From: Enoplolaimus lenunculus
Taxonomy: Eukaryota; Nematoda; Enoplea; Enoplida; Thoracostomopsidae
Assembly: GCA_030248215.1 (NCBI GenBank)
Contig: JASANG010000727.1
Location: 1-64,000 of the forward strand
DNA length: 64,000 nt
Direction of reading: 5' to 3'
The notes beneath the pieces are model-generated. The model saw only the letters and a program-made list of their open reading frames with translations. It did not search any database and had not been told where the DNA came from. A program made the translations under genes and the position numbers. This document shows positions 12,351 to 22,509 of this stretch, in pieces; the stretch's first letter is position 1; each line of letters starts with the position of its first letter.

Positions 12351-12884
12351 ATGGTTTTACAAAAAACGTTTTTTCGTTTCATGAACCTAAAAAACCTGAA
12401 CGCAATTTTTTTATGTCAAACAACTGCGATTTTCATAATTTTTCTCAAACGACAGAACCGCCAAACTTAAAACTTAACCGTGTTTTGAGTTCAAAGTACT
12501 GAGAGCAACTGAGCTATGAGTTGTTCAATCAAAATGCCGCTTGGGGATCAGAACGTTGCTGTTGTTTCTTAAACATTCAGAAAAACAACAATTGCTAAAC
12601 GATTCTATCAGTAGTTTAAGTTATCGATTCAACAAAGACTACAAAGGATACACGACAGTCGCGTGTTTTTTTCGTATACAATGAAGTAGAATGTCATTTT
12701 GAGGACCAACGCGATAAAACCCACACAATAGGCCGTTTTAGACGCTTTATGCCTGTCACCCCCCAATCGTGATAATCCAGACAACATCTCGTTGAGACTG
12801 ACCCTGTACTAGAAACCGAAGCCTGTACGATGTAACAAATCGTGAGTCAAATTGAATCTATCCGAAATAGGCTTTACTTTATGG

Positions 12885-13085
12885 GGCCAATGTTACTTTT
12901 AGGGCCGTAGCAAGTAGATAGCATATTCCTAAACCAAAGCCTAAGCCTAAGCGTTGCAACAGCATTTTCCTAAGCCTAAGCCTAGCCTAAGCCTAAGTCT
13001 AAGCAGAAAAATGTTGTCTAGAATGTAAGCCTACTCTTTTACAGACCGATCAGCAACCAGGGCGGCCCTAAAAGTAACATGGACC
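12885..13085. mobile_element. TTAGGC-core MITE, family B
   Basis: Starts GGCCAATGTTACTTTTAG and ends AAAGTAACATGGACC with a CCTAAG core. Flanks CTTTATGG and TTTTATGG match at 7 of 8 bases. Confidence 0.82.
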
Positions 13086-13401
13086 TTTTATGGAACGTGG
13101 ACAAAGTATGTACAAGGCCGATGAGCTTTTTAATTATTTGAATTTACAATTATAAAACCTATATAGTTTCGGACCAGCTAGAAAAATACTGCAGTTTTAG
13201 TGCTAAGGTGACAGTTCACATTATGTTTGCAGAGTAGAAATTTCTTTACTGATCAGTTTAATATGTTTAGAAGAATTTTTTATAAAAATTCTAATTTTTA
13301 ATAGTGAATGATTTCAACCGTGTTGGAATTGGTTGACGAAGCCAATGATTTGATAAGTTCTGAATGCGAAAGCTTATGGCTGCTCTGTAGTTTGCTGTAC
13401 T

Positions 13402-13593
13402 CAGGGCCGGAGCAGGCACCACCATACGTGCCATTTGTGGGTGGCCTCACCCCTAAAACGGGCCCCCAACCGGTTGAAACAAAATCCGCTTAAGTTTTAA
13501 AATGCGTCTGGTTTCTCGCTCGCTTCGCACGCGAGTTTGGGAGCCCCACCCTGGAATTTGAGGGGAGCCCACAAACTGCCTGCTCCGGCACTG
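13402..13593. mobile_element. MITE, CGGAGCAG family (hAT-like)
   Basis: Begins CAGGGCCGGAGCAGGC and ends GCCTGCTCCGGCACTG. Flanks GCTGTACT/CCTATACT agree at 6 of 8. The interior has a conserved TTAAAATGCGTCTGG block next to TCTCGCTCGCTTCGC. Relatives are at 43857-44512 (foldback pair), 49746-49976, 56694-56871 and 60796-60973. Confidence 0.7.
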
Positions 13594-13996
13594 CCTATAC
13601 TTTATGCAGATGTAAATCGATTTCGCTATACATGCGCGTTGTTAAACAACTTTGAAGAATCGCAGAAATATGTTCAAAAATTGAATGTAGCTTTCGATGA
13701 CACATACACGCAGATTTTATATTGAAAATTGAAAGCTAAATTTATAAGCCTCATCCTGAGCTTTAACGCATATACATATCACGCTGTGAGCGGATATCCG
13801 GTTCCGGGTGCGGTTCCGGCAAAAAATTGGCACCCGGCTCCGGTATTTTACTTCGCTGAATGTTTTATAAAATTTTCAAAAAATGGAACTAATAAATTGA
13901 CTTATAGATTGCCTTTACCTTTGCATGTTTATTGTGTCATACATGTGATGTAAATGTTTGCAAGTATGTGCCTTAGCGCTTAGCCGTAGGGATGTT

Positions 13997-14130
13997 GACC
14001 CATGTATAGAACAGGGCCGGATCGTTTTCCGGAGGGGCTATAATAGAGTCAGTTAAAGTTTTAGACTAAGTTTTTTTGCTTAGGCTTAGGCTTAAGCTTA
14101 GGCCTAGGCTTAGGAATAGGCTCGTGTGAT
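13997..14130. mobile_element. TTAGGC-core MITE, family C, right end missing
   Basis: Left terminus GACCCATGTATAGAACAGGG and subterminal TTCCGGAGGGGC block typical of family C, followed by a TTAGGC core. The right terminus is absent. Sequence stops near GGCTCGT just before a separate family A MITE in the opposite orientation. Confidence 0.65.
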
Positions 14131-14142
14131 GTTAATCACAAG

Positions 14143-14297
14143 GGCCATGTAGTATAGGCATATGTCTAAACCTAAGCCTAATATTGAGCTCAAATGCATA
14201 CCTATGTCTAAGCAAAAAATTAGTCTAAAGCGTAAGCTTGCTCAATTGTAGACCCAATCTCAAGGAAAACATTATCCCCCCGATATTTACATGGGCC
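14143..14297. mobile_element. TTAGGC-core MITE, family A, internally deleted
   Basis: GGCCATGTA...TTTACATGGGCC with perfect flanking duplication ATCACAAG (14135-14142 and 14298-14305). The usual GAACAGGGGCGG block next to the left end is deleted. Confidence 0.8.
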
Positions 14298-14441
14298 ATC
14301 ACAAGTAACGCCATGTGTATAAACAATCTGCTCGTAAATGTGGTGTTACACGGTTTAAAATAATTTAAAATATATAATATATCTATTAACTACATATATA
14401 ATATATCTATCTATATCCTATATTCTATACAGAATATATAT

Positions 14442-14976
14442 CAGGGCACAATCGGAATTGTGGTTCCGTTGGGAAATCCGAAATTTTTTACGATCCGGTT
14501 CCGGTAATAAATCCGGCATTTTTTCATGTGAACTTTCGGTAATTTTTTGTATTGAAAAACTTTCTCATTCAAAAATTTATGAATCCTAACTGATTTTTCT
14601 AAAATACGGGTATATTGCCAAACTTTTCAGTTTGTCTCATACTCCATTTTATCATACGTTTCCAACACTGCATTTGTTTCAGGATTTTGGCATGCTAAAC
14701 GGTGTGTTTGTTTAAACTTTAAGATTTCAATATTAAATGATGTTCGAGTGCACAGTGGAAGAATTATTTTTGTATATCATAAGTATATAACGCACCGGTT
14801 GGGGCAAACATTTCAACCGTGTCTTTCCGATTTTATTCAAATGAACTATTTTCCGATTAAAAACGATAAAATACATTACTTTAAAAGTGAATTTTTCGGT
14901 AACCCGTATTTTTCGTTTTCCGGTTTTGCTTTTTTTAAACCGTCTTGTTCCGGTATTTTTAATGAGGTTGCACCCT
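14442..14976. mobile_element. TIR element, GGTGCAACCGG family, copy 1
   Basis: Starts CAGGGCACAATCGGAATTG and ends GAGGTTGCACCCTG. Internal CCGGTTCCGGTAA blocks lie near both ends and a TCAGGATTTTGGCAT block lies in the middle. It has no coding capacity. The neighbouring copy starts 10 bp after it ends. Confidence 0.65.
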
Positions 14977-14986
14977 GTGTATATAT

Positions 14987-15383
14987 CAGGGTGCAACCGG
15001 AATTCCGGTTCCGGTAGGGAAATCTGGTATTTTTCACTATCCGGTTCCGGTAAAAATCCGGTATTTTTTCACCGGAAGTTTCTGGTATTTTCAGTATTGA
15101 AAAAATTTTCTCATTCGAAAATTTAAGAAAAATTCTCATATTATTTTAACTTATTTATGTAAAATTGTCAGAGCGTGCATTGCTAAAATTTTCAATCGGT
15201 GCCATTCTCCATAATTTATCATATGTTTCCACCTACTGTAGTTGTTTCAGGATTTTGGCATTCTTAATTATGTGTTTACAGCATTAAAAGGGATAAAATA
15301 GCGCTTGAAATGAATTTTTCGGTAACAAATATTTTTTATTTTCCGGTTCCGGTTCCTGTATATTATAATTACGGTTGCACCCT
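14987..15383. mobile_element. TIR element, GGTGCAACCGG family, copy 2
   Basis: Starts CAGGGTGCAACCGGAATTCC and ends ACGGTTGCACCCT. It shares the CCGGTTCCGGTAAAAATCC and TTTCAGGATTTTGGCATTC blocks with copy 1 in the same order. Further pieces lie at 33126-33178 and 62640-62941. Confidence 0.7.
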
Positions 15384-15762
15384 TATATATATGTGTGTAA
15401 CTAACATATGAACATACTTATTGCCGAACGAAGAACCATTTATTTTCGACGCGCGTTTGTTTTTAATGGAAGTGATTTTATTTATGTCTAAAGAATGCAA
15501 AGCCGTTCTACAACTATTACTTTAGTTTTAAGCTTAATGATAATAATTTGGCTTAAAACGCTTATCATGAAAAGCAATAAATATGCAAATATGCTGAAAT
15601 AATAAACAATATTCCTAGTAAATTGAATGCGAAATCTTGTTTGATGTAAAGCAGAATAAAAGCGGACAGAGAAAAAATTTATTTTGAAAACTTTGTTTGA
15701 TATGCAGATTTGCTATAAAGGACTGCTCCCTATAAACTACACATTACAAGCACCGAGACAGA

Positions 15763-15983
15763 ATTGCAAAAAATGCTGAGTCAAATTGATTCTCTCAGAA
15801 ATAGGCTTTTCCTGACTGCAGAAACAGAGTCAAAATTCGACTCCGCCAGAGTCAAAATTCGTCTCCGCCAGAGTCAAATGGAGTCGAATTTGACTCAGGT
15901 GGAGTCGAATTTTGACTCAGTTTGTGTAGTCAGGAAAAGCCTATTTCAGAGAGAGCCAATTTGACTCACCATTGTTTGCAGTG
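15763..15983. mobile_element. MITE, GTCAAA family
   Basis: Palindromic element rich in GAGTCAAAATTCG and its complement, ending ACCATTGTTTGCAGTG followed by TA. The left terminus is decayed (TTGCAAAAAATGCTGAG). Confidence 0.7.
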
Positions 15984-16548
15984 TAATGATATATTGAAAA
16001 TTTTTAAGTTTGTAGTCTGCATGAATGCTGAGCCTTGCTTTGAACTGCGGTGCGTTCATATCTAACAGATATTAAATACTAAATTGACAGTTGTGTATTT
16101 TATTCGCTCAAAAATGTTCAAATATTTTTTTACAATTATTTTTCGACCATATTTTACAAGCCTAAATTTCAGCTGACTTAAGCGAAATTTGTATTAAACT
16201 AATGATAAATAAATTCGTGAAGCTTAAAATGCCAATATGCTCTACAAAGTGTTTACACTCTAGACCAACTGCAAACAAATAGCTTATAAAAACACCGAAG
16301 CTGTTTCCGGTAATAAAATACTGATAACGGTTTGAAAAACACCGTATAAAAATACATCAAATCGTGTGATTTTGGCCATTTTTAGCGTCAGCAATAAAGC
16401 GTTTGTGTTTTAAACAGCGCGCTGAATCGCAACCAGTAATTTTATCGTTTTATTCGAAATTTCAAAAAATATTTTTTTTTTATTTTCTTTCATTTTTCGC
16501 CAACTTTTTTTGAGTAATTTTCGCATTTCAGTATTCGCCGATTGAACA

Positions 16549-16578
16549 ATGCCGCCTGCTACAGTATCAAACGATTGC
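16549..16578 (+). CDS. Cyclophilin-like gene, exon 1
   Basis: ATG at 16549 opens ten codons (MPPATVSNDC) followed at once by GTGAGT, a strong donor. The exon ends in phase 0. The next coding block begins in phase 0 after an ACAG acceptor with NPLCFMDI, which is how many cyclophilin domains start (family knowledge). The start was chosen because it is the only upstream ATG giving a frame-consistent join. Confidence 0.6.
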
Positions 16579-16613
16579 GTGAGTTTTTAAGTGGTGTTAT
16601 ACCTATTTGATCC

Positions 16614-16887
16614 TTAACCCTTTCTCACATGAATATTTTCAAGTTCATAAGAGATGTAGTTTCAAGGTGAGATTCGAACCCCAGTCTCACGGGTGGGAGG
16701 CGTTTACGATGACCGCTGAGCTATAGGAGCTTGACGCTGGAGCCCGAGTAGGCTCTCACGTCTTGTGGTGATTTAACACTGCGCATATATGTTATAAATG
16801 TTAAACACTGCTCACAGTGTGTGTGTATTGCTCGTACATTATTGTATTTAGTTGCTCATAGTATATTCTATGAGCGAAAGGGTAAAA
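16614..16887 (-). mobile_element. piggyBac-like MITE carrying a tRNA-like Pol III promoter, copy 1
   Basis: TTAA then CCCTTTCTCACATGAATATT at the left. The right end reads, inverted, CCCTTTCGCTCATAGAATAT, preceded by a mutated TTAA. TTAA targets and CCCTTT termini are typical of piggyBac-type elements. On the minus strand at about 16735-16670 lies a tRNA-like segment with an exact A box (TAGCTCAGCGG) and a near-exact B box (GGTTCGAATCT). It lies in intron 1 of the cyclophilin gene. The tRNA-like part does not fold to a complete acceptor stem, so I do not call it a tRNA gene. Confidence 0.65.
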
Positions 16888-17539
16888 TTTTGAAAGCAGG
16901 GCACATCATATGGAGACAACACACGAACCAGGTTGCATTGGTTTCTAAACCATTTGAATAAAATTTTCATTTGCTGCTGTTGGCCAATTTTCCTATTAAG
17001 CCAGGCCCGTAATTAGCATACCTTGTTTTAAAGGGGCTAAAAAATTTTCAAGTTGGGCGGACAAGAGTTTTCGAGGACTAATTCAGGCTAAGCTGAAAAT
17101 TTTCTAGGGGGGGCCAAATTTTTTCCAGGGATTTTGAACATCCTGCCACTAGTTGTTAAGGCATGTTACCACAACCATGGCCAAGCACCCACAGGTGTCG
17201 TAGGTATACGAACAATGGGCTCATGGGTCACAGGGCCCCCGTTCAGGAGGGTCGGGTGGTGTTTGGCACGGCACTGAATCGGATTGACAGCTCATATTTG
17301 CTCCTTTCTAAAACATCTCAGCGAATGATTTACGTATCCTTGTGCAAAGCGTCAGTGAAACGAATTGGCTCTTATACACTTTATGCCCGCAGAGTTTTAG
17401 GCTTTAGGTTTCGGAAAATACTTGCCTAAAAGCTTAAACCTAAACCTAAACCTTAAACGTAGTAAAAGTGTACAAGAACCGAATAAACCTCATACGGAAA
17501 AGGGGCAGTTTATTTTTGCTGTTTAAGGTCGCAAAACAG

Positions 17540-17678
17540 AATCCATTATGCTTTATGGATATCAGCGTTGGAAGCCAACCAATTGGCCGTGTAGTTTTCG
17601 AGCTTTTTGCTGATATTTGTCCAAAAACCGCAGAAAACTTTCGATCTCTGTGCACAGGAGAAACGACGACTCCAGAAG
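17540..17678 (+). CDS. Cyclophilin-like gene, exon 2
   Basis: Encodes the N-terminal half of a peptidyl-prolyl isomerase (cyclophilin) fold: [19 protein letters not shown], then [15 protein letters not shown] and RSLCTGE, which match the conserved FDI, GR(I/V)VFELF and CPKT.ENFR.LCTGE motifs. It starts after an ACAG acceptor in phase 0 and ends at a GTACCA donor in phase 1. The following exon needs phase 2, so the joint to the next recognisable exon is not direct. A near-copy of the exon end and ~190 bp of intron is repeated at 17939-18197. Confidence 0.7.
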
Positions 17679-18197
17679 GTACCATGGATCTCGAATATAC
17701 ATGACCCATACGCAGATGAAGGTAGCAAACAGTGTATACACATATTCCTAAGTCTAAACCAAAGCCTTATAGCGTAAGAATAAACGTATTAGTAAGCCTA
17801 GTGTAAGCATAGGCCTAATCTCAACGTGGCGCAGTGGGCATGACGTCTCAGGTTGGAATTTAATTTGCCAGGGTTTCGTTTGTTTAAAGATACTAATTGA
17901 GAATTTTTCTTTTAACCATTTCTCACATGAATATTTTACCGCAGAAAACTTTCGATCCCTGTGCACAGGAGAAAGGACGACTCCAGAAGGTACCATTGAT
18001 CTCGAATATACAAGGCCCATACGCAGATGAGGGTAGCAAACAGTGTATACACATATTCCTAAGTCTAAACCAAAGCCTTAATAGCGCAAGAATAAACGTA
18101 TTCGTTAATCTCAACGTGGCGCAGTGGGCATGACGTCTCAGTTTGGAAGTTAATTTGCAAAGGTTTCGTTTGTTTAAAGATACTGAGAATTTTTCCA
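17631..18197 (+). repeat. ~307-bp tandem duplication of exon end plus intron
   Basis: CGCAGAAAACTTTCGATC..GTGCACAGGAG begins both units (about 17631 and 17939). Both continue through the exon end, a short run of CCTAAG-like words, GCGCAGTGGGCATGACGTCT and a TTTCTCACATGAATATTTT piggyBac-like MITE end. The second unit keeps a degraded copy of the LCTGE exon end, with a different frame before it. Divergence of several percent suggests it is not an assembly echo. Confidence 0.75.
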
Positions 18198-18469
18198 TTA
18201 ACCCTTTCTCACATGAATATTTTCAATTTCATATGAGATACACTTTCAAGGTAAGATTCGATCCCCAGTCTCTCGGTTGGCAGGCGTTTACGATGACTAC
18301 TCAGCTATAGGAGCTTGACGCTCGAGCCCGAGGGGGCTATTACGTCTTGTAGAGATTTAGCACTGCACATATATGTTACAATTGTTAAACGCTGCTCACA
18401 GTGTCTGTGTTGCTCATATATTACTTGTATTTAGTTGCTCATAGTATACTTTATGGGTTAAAGGGTTAA
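18198..18469 (-). mobile_element. piggyBac-like MITE with tRNA-like segment, copy 2
   Basis: Flanked by TTAA on both sides (18198-18201 and 18466-18469). Termini are CCCTTTCTCAC on the left and CCCTTTAACCC when the right end is inverted. The minus-strand tRNA-like block at about 18310-18245 is related to copy 1, with a degraded A box (TAGCTGAGTAG) and a B box with one change (GGATCGAATCT). A third, solo left end is at about 17914-17935. Confidence 0.65.
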
Positions 18470-18694
18470 TCCGTTCAACAATATTTTGAACACGTCTGAT
18501 TGTAGAAATGTTTTGAACATTTCGGTTTCCCATAACCTCACTGGACAATTTCCACTGAAATTTCAATTTTAACAAATTCCATTGTTAATCTGTGTTGTAT
18601 ATAGAAAAGTTAGTTGTCCTTTAGTAAGATGATAGTTTTAAATTCAAGCTATTTTAGGTCAAACACTAACATATAAATCAACTCAATTCCACAG

Positions 18695-18863
18695 TGTCTA
18701 CCCAGACTGGGCGTTGGTTGGCGGTGACATTGTGAACCATAATGGAACCGGTGGCTATTCCATCTATGGGAAATATTTCAACGACGAGAACTATACAGTG
18801 AAGCACGACCAACCTGGAATATTATCGATGATGAATTTCAAAAACAACACCAACAGTTCACAG
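18695..18863 (+). CDS. Cyclophilin-like gene, central exon
   Basis: Acceptor CCACAG, then VYPDWALVGGDIVNHNGTGG, SIYGKYFNDENYTVKHDQPG and ILSMMNFKNNTNSSQ, ending at CAG followed by GTTGGT. This is the cyclophilin stretch around GGDF..GNGTGG.SIYG.F.DENF..KH..PG.LSMAN....NGSQF. Compared with cyclophilin A, the catalytic-groove positions F60, M61 and Q63 are W, A and V, and A101 is M. The preceding residues, expected to hold the YKGS.FHR segment with catalytic R55, are not encoded here or in any exon I could find. Confidence 0.75.
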
Positions 18864-18895
18864 GTTGGTTAGGTTTTTAATTTCTTTTGCAAGCA

Positions 18896-18967
18896 CACTG
18901 CAAAAAATGGTTAGTCAAATTGACTCTCTTCGAAATAGGCTTTTCTGGACACCATTTTTTAGCAGTG
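18896..18967. mobile_element. MITE, GTCAAA family (72 bp, intronic)
   Basis: CACTGCAAAAAATGGTTAGTC to TTTTTAGCAGTG in the last intron of the cyclophilin gene. Only the two TIRs and a short centre remain. Confidence 0.7.
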
Positions 18968-19017
18968 TTACCGTTCCTTTTTGTAATCTTTGAAACGTGA
19001 TACTTTTTAAAATATGT

Positions 19018-19219
19018 GACCCATGTCAAGATCAGGGGCGGTACGTTTTTCTGTGGGACTACAAAAGAGTAAACTTAAGCTTTAAGACTAATTTTTTTGT
19101 TTGGCTTAGGCGTAGGCTTAGGCTTACGAATATGCTCGTTCTTACGCTTAAGCTTAGGCTTAGGCTTAGGCTTAGGAATATGCTTTAATACTGGTCCGCC
19201 ACTATTCTTCACATTGACA
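19018..19219. mobile_element. TTAGGC-core MITE, family A (intronic)
   Basis: GACCCATGTCAAGATCAGGG left end, TTAGGC core with an AATATGCTCGTTCTTACG spacer, and right end TTCTTCACATTGACA. Perfect 8-bp duplication AAATATGT (19010-19017 and 19220-19227). Located in the last cyclophilin intron. Confidence 0.86.
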
Positions 19220-19316
19220 AAATATGTTAAGCTTCCGCAATTGTTTGGACGTCTGGACAAAATTTTACTGAAGCCCCACGTGTGGCCAAGAGTGGACGAC
19301 GACAAGTTGTACCATG

Positions 19317-19590
19317 GGCCCATGTAAAGATCAGGGGCGGAACGTTTTTCTGTGGGACTAGGAAAAGAGTAAGCTTAAGCTTTTGGCTATTTTTTGCTTG
19401 GCTTAGGTTTAGGCTTAGGCTTAGGCTTAGGCTTAGACTTAGACTTAGGCTTAGGCTTAGGAATATGCTCATTCTTTAGACTTAGGCTTAGGTTTAGGCT
19501 TAGGAATACGGGCATTCTTACGATTAGGCTTAGGCTGCAACTTAAGAATATGCTTATAATACAGTTCCGCCCGTGTTCTGTACATTGACC
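19317..19590. mobile_element. TTAGGC-core MITE, family A (intronic)
   Basis: Clean example: GGCCCATGTAAAGATCAGGG start, TGACC end, perfect duplication GTACCATG (19309-19316 and 19591-19598). The core has several TTAGGC runs separated by GGAATATGCTCATTCTTT-like spacers. It sits in the last cyclophilin intron, 57 bp before the final exon. Confidence 0.9.
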
Positions 19591-19646
19591 GTACCATGGA
19601 AGGCGTAAATGGTCGTTTGAAAATTTTCAAGTCCCTACATTTTTAG

Positions 19647-19844
19647 TTCATTATCTCACTGGATGCTGCCCCATCTCTTGATGGACAAAATGTTGCATTT
19701 GGCCGAGTGGTTTGTGGTCTATCTGTGATGGACAAAATTTCCACGATCGGATCGCAAAGCGGACAACCAACCCGAAAAGTTATCGTCACAGACTGTGGAC
19801 AGTTAAAAAGTCTTAATTCCCGTAAAATATCACAGCGGGCATAG
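19647..19844 (+). CDS. Cyclophilin-like gene, last exon
   Basis: Acceptor TTTTAG, then FFITSLDAAPSLDG (the first F is completed by the previous exon's SQ context), QNVAFGRVVCGLSVMDKIS and VIVTDCGQL, ending LKSLNSRKISQRA and TAG at 19842-19844. It carries the conserved QFFI, LDG..V.FG.V and DCG.L cyclophilin motifs. Cyclophilin A W121 is S and H126 is N here, so with the changes in the central exon the isomerase pocket is largely lost. Total product without the missing exon is about 177 residues. Confidence 0.75.
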   Translation, partial: FIISLDAAPSLDGQNVAFGRVVCGLSVMDKISTIGSQSGQPTRKVIVTDCGQLKSLNSRKISQRA

Positions 19845-19941
19845 GTTTCCGTTGGTTTCCACGAAGCACGGCATTGAACAATTTGATTTTCTGTAACAGG
19901 CGAATGTGTCCAAAGCATCTCACTTTCATTTAATTTAGTTT

Positions 19942-20119
19942 GCCGCATGTAAAGATATTAGGGGCAGAACATTTTTGTGTATGAGTAGAATAGAGTAAGC
20001 TAAGCGTTAGACTAATTTTTGTTTAAGTTTAAGCTCACTGCTTAAGTATAAGCTCATTTTTTACGTTTTGGTTTAGGAATATTCCTATACTACTGTTACG
20101 GCCCTGTTTTATACATTTA
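19942..20119. mobile_element. TTAGGC-core MITE, family A, decayed
   Basis: GCCGCATGTAAAGATATTAG left end, a core reduced to TTTAAGTTTAAGC-like words, and right end CTGTTTTATACATT. This is an old copy. Confidence 0.55.
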
Positions 20120-20223
20120 CTACAGTTCTTAAAGTGAAATATGACTGCACAACATATGCCTTTTATGATTCCAAGGCGTTGGCTTTACATACACAGCCAG
20201 AATGAGGACACTTTGGAAACGTA

Positions 20224-20479
20224 AGGGTTGCACAACACTTTACTGAGCCGGATGCCGGCGCGAAACGCCGTACGCCGCCTCGTACCGCCGTACGCCGCCG
20301 CGCTCCGACGCACGGCGGAATGCGATAAATGTTAATAAAAAGTTTTACGGCGCTGTAAACCTTTTTATTAAAAATTACCGCAAGCCGTCGTGCGCCAGAG
20401 CGCGGCGGCGTACGGCGGTACGAGGCGGCGTACGGCGGTACGCGCCGGCATCCGGCTCAGTAAAGTATAGCGCAACCCT
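20224..20479. mobile_element. CpG-dense palindromic TIR element
   Basis: AGGGTTGCACAACACTTTAC at the left and, inverted, AGGGTTGCGCTATACTTTAC at the right, continuing into arms of about 100 bp rich in GCCGTACGCCGCC. A short AT-rich loop (about 20320-20385) joins them. It shares its termini with 50228-50924. Confidence 0.75.
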
Positions 20480-20598
20480 CATTATTTGCTTGGTGGCGAT
20501 CCTATAAATTTGTCATTTTCATTTGTTTTTTTTTCTACGACTACTACACATTGATACGGCGAATAAACATTACGTTTAATCTAAACTTTCTACGTTTA

Positions 20599-20851
20599 CA
20601 CTGTAAATGACAGTGAGTTGATTTTAACTTAAAATAAGCTGAATCAGTCAGTCTCAGTTAGGACTATCACAACTCAGGATTTTGAGTTGATTCAATTCAT
20701 TCTGAGATAATTAATCAACTCACCCAGAGTCAACTCAACCCAGAGTGAGAATCACCTCAACTGAGAATAGAGTTAATGTTTACTGATATTAATTCAGAAA
20801 TAACCAACTCGCTAGCTGAATTGATTAACCAACTCATTAGAATTTACAGTG
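20599..20851. mobile_element. MITE, CACTGTAAAT family
   Basis: TA-flanked, CACTGTAAATGACAGTGAG to AGAATTTACAGTG. Second copy of the family at 5047-5280. Confidence 0.8.
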
Positions 20852-21164
20852 TACACAGCAAATGATTTAAGGCAAAATACGTTTAAGAACTAAATATTCT
20901 TGAAAATTCAACGATTTCCGAGACAAAGAGTTGATTGTGATCAATTCAGCGCAATGTGTAGTGCAGTAATGCACATTATACAAACGGCACACTTCTATTA
21001 ATTCTACGCGTATACCCTGTATGAACTCTCTACCAAACGTGAGACCCTCGAGCTCAGGCGTCAAGCTCCAGAGTGCCGATGAAAACGCCTCCTATTGCAG
21101 TTTCCCAGGATCAAATTCTAGCATAAAACAAATTATCAGATGAAATAGAAAATATTGAAGTATG

Positions 21165-21372
21165 GGCCAATAACGAACAGTGGCGGAACTGTATTAGCGT
21201 ATTCGTAAGCCTAAGCCTAAGCTTAAGCCTAAGCGTAAGCCTTTAGCGTAAGAATGACTTTATTCCTTAGCTTAAGCCTAAGCCTAAGTCAAACAAAAAA
21301 TAGTCAAAAGCTTAAGTTTAATCTATTCTAGTCTCACAGAAAAACGTTTAACCCCTCATCTTTACATGGGCC
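21165..21372. mobile_element. TTAGGC-core MITE, family A
   Basis: GGCCAATAACGAACAGTGGC left end and CATCTTTACATGGGCC right end, with CCTAAG runs and a CAGAAAAACGTTT subterminal block. Flanking duplication not found. Confidence 0.78.
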
Positions 21373-21539
21373 AACAAGAGTGTGCAACTCTTGGGATCCC
21401 GCATTGTAGAAAATGTACCATCGGGCGTTGCGTTTTTGGCCGACCCCTCCCTTGTTTAGAGGGGGGAGGGCGCTATCACATGAATATCCCTAAATTAAAC
21501 TATAACGGGAGCATATTTGATGGCGCATGCATAAAGTGT

Positions 21540-21723
21540 GGCCCTTGTTACTTTAAGGGGCGTCCAGGTTTCTGGTGGGTCTATAAAAGAGTAGGTTTAG
21601 ATTTCAGATTACATTTTTTGCTTAGGCTTAGGCTTAGGAACTCGTTTTGGCAACGCTTAGGCTTAGACTTAGACTTAGAGATACGCTTAATCTACTGTTA
21701 CGTCCCTTAAAGTAACATTGGCC
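21540..21723. mobile_element. TTAGGC-core MITE, family B
   Basis: GGCCCTTGTTACTTTAAGGG start and AAAGTAACATTGGCC end, with the GTCCAGGTTTCTGGTGGGTC subterminal block and a TTAGGC core. No clear flanking duplication. Confidence 0.8.
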
Positions 21724-22509
21724 CTCTTCTTATTATCCACTCTTGATTTTATGAAATAACCAACAAGAGATCTTTCATTTTATTAACATAAATATATTTA
21801 ATCAAACGAACCAAATATAAGCATTAACATTACTTAGTACCTGCTCTGTAAAAATCCTCTACTTAAAATACTATAGTTATATTTTACTAACTTTTTTAAG
21901 TATAACTGTACGAAATATTGAGTAAATCTTTGCATAAATAATGTAAATAAGTAAAACTACTGCTGTCATTTCCTGATTAATTAAGTAAATGTAAAGCTAA
22001 AAATCTTGTGTTTGCTTCAAATTAAGTAAAACTTTGCTAAAAACCATAGAAAGTAAAACCGACACTTAATTCGGTAACAGTTTTACTTAATTTTAAGTAT
22101 ATTTTTTCGTGAGTGCAACAAAAACTCATTTTTATAAATTTGCTAGGATTAACATTTGAATTTGAACTGTTTTTTTACCATTCTCACATGGATATATATC
22201 TACCAAAACCGAGTATTTATATTTTTACACGAAATAAGGCCTTTACCTTAAATAACCAAAAGGTCTGCTACTGGAACGTTAGTAGAACAAGAAATGAAAC
22301 GTCAATCCACTATTCAGTGTTGACCGTAAACGCTTTTGTCTTCAGTGACAATAGCTATCGTTAATATCGAATTCATATCAGCGTCCAGGCACGAGGCTCG
22401 TATTCCCCCCTCTAAATTTCGTTGGTGTCCCTTCAAAAGTGACCGAACTAATAAATAATTCCCACCACTTCTGCGGACAATTGTACCATTGAAACCCGTT
22501 CAAAACATC
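21724..22509. other. No gene seen
   Basis: AT-rich sequence with recurrent TTAAGTAAAAC words (21840-22110). Short frames only. Confidence 0.45.

Noticed and set aside
16669-16740. A functional tRNA gene on the minus strand.
   Set aside because: The A and B boxes are good, but the acceptor stem does not pair and the segment lies inside a repeated TTAA-flanked element, so it is tRNA-derived.
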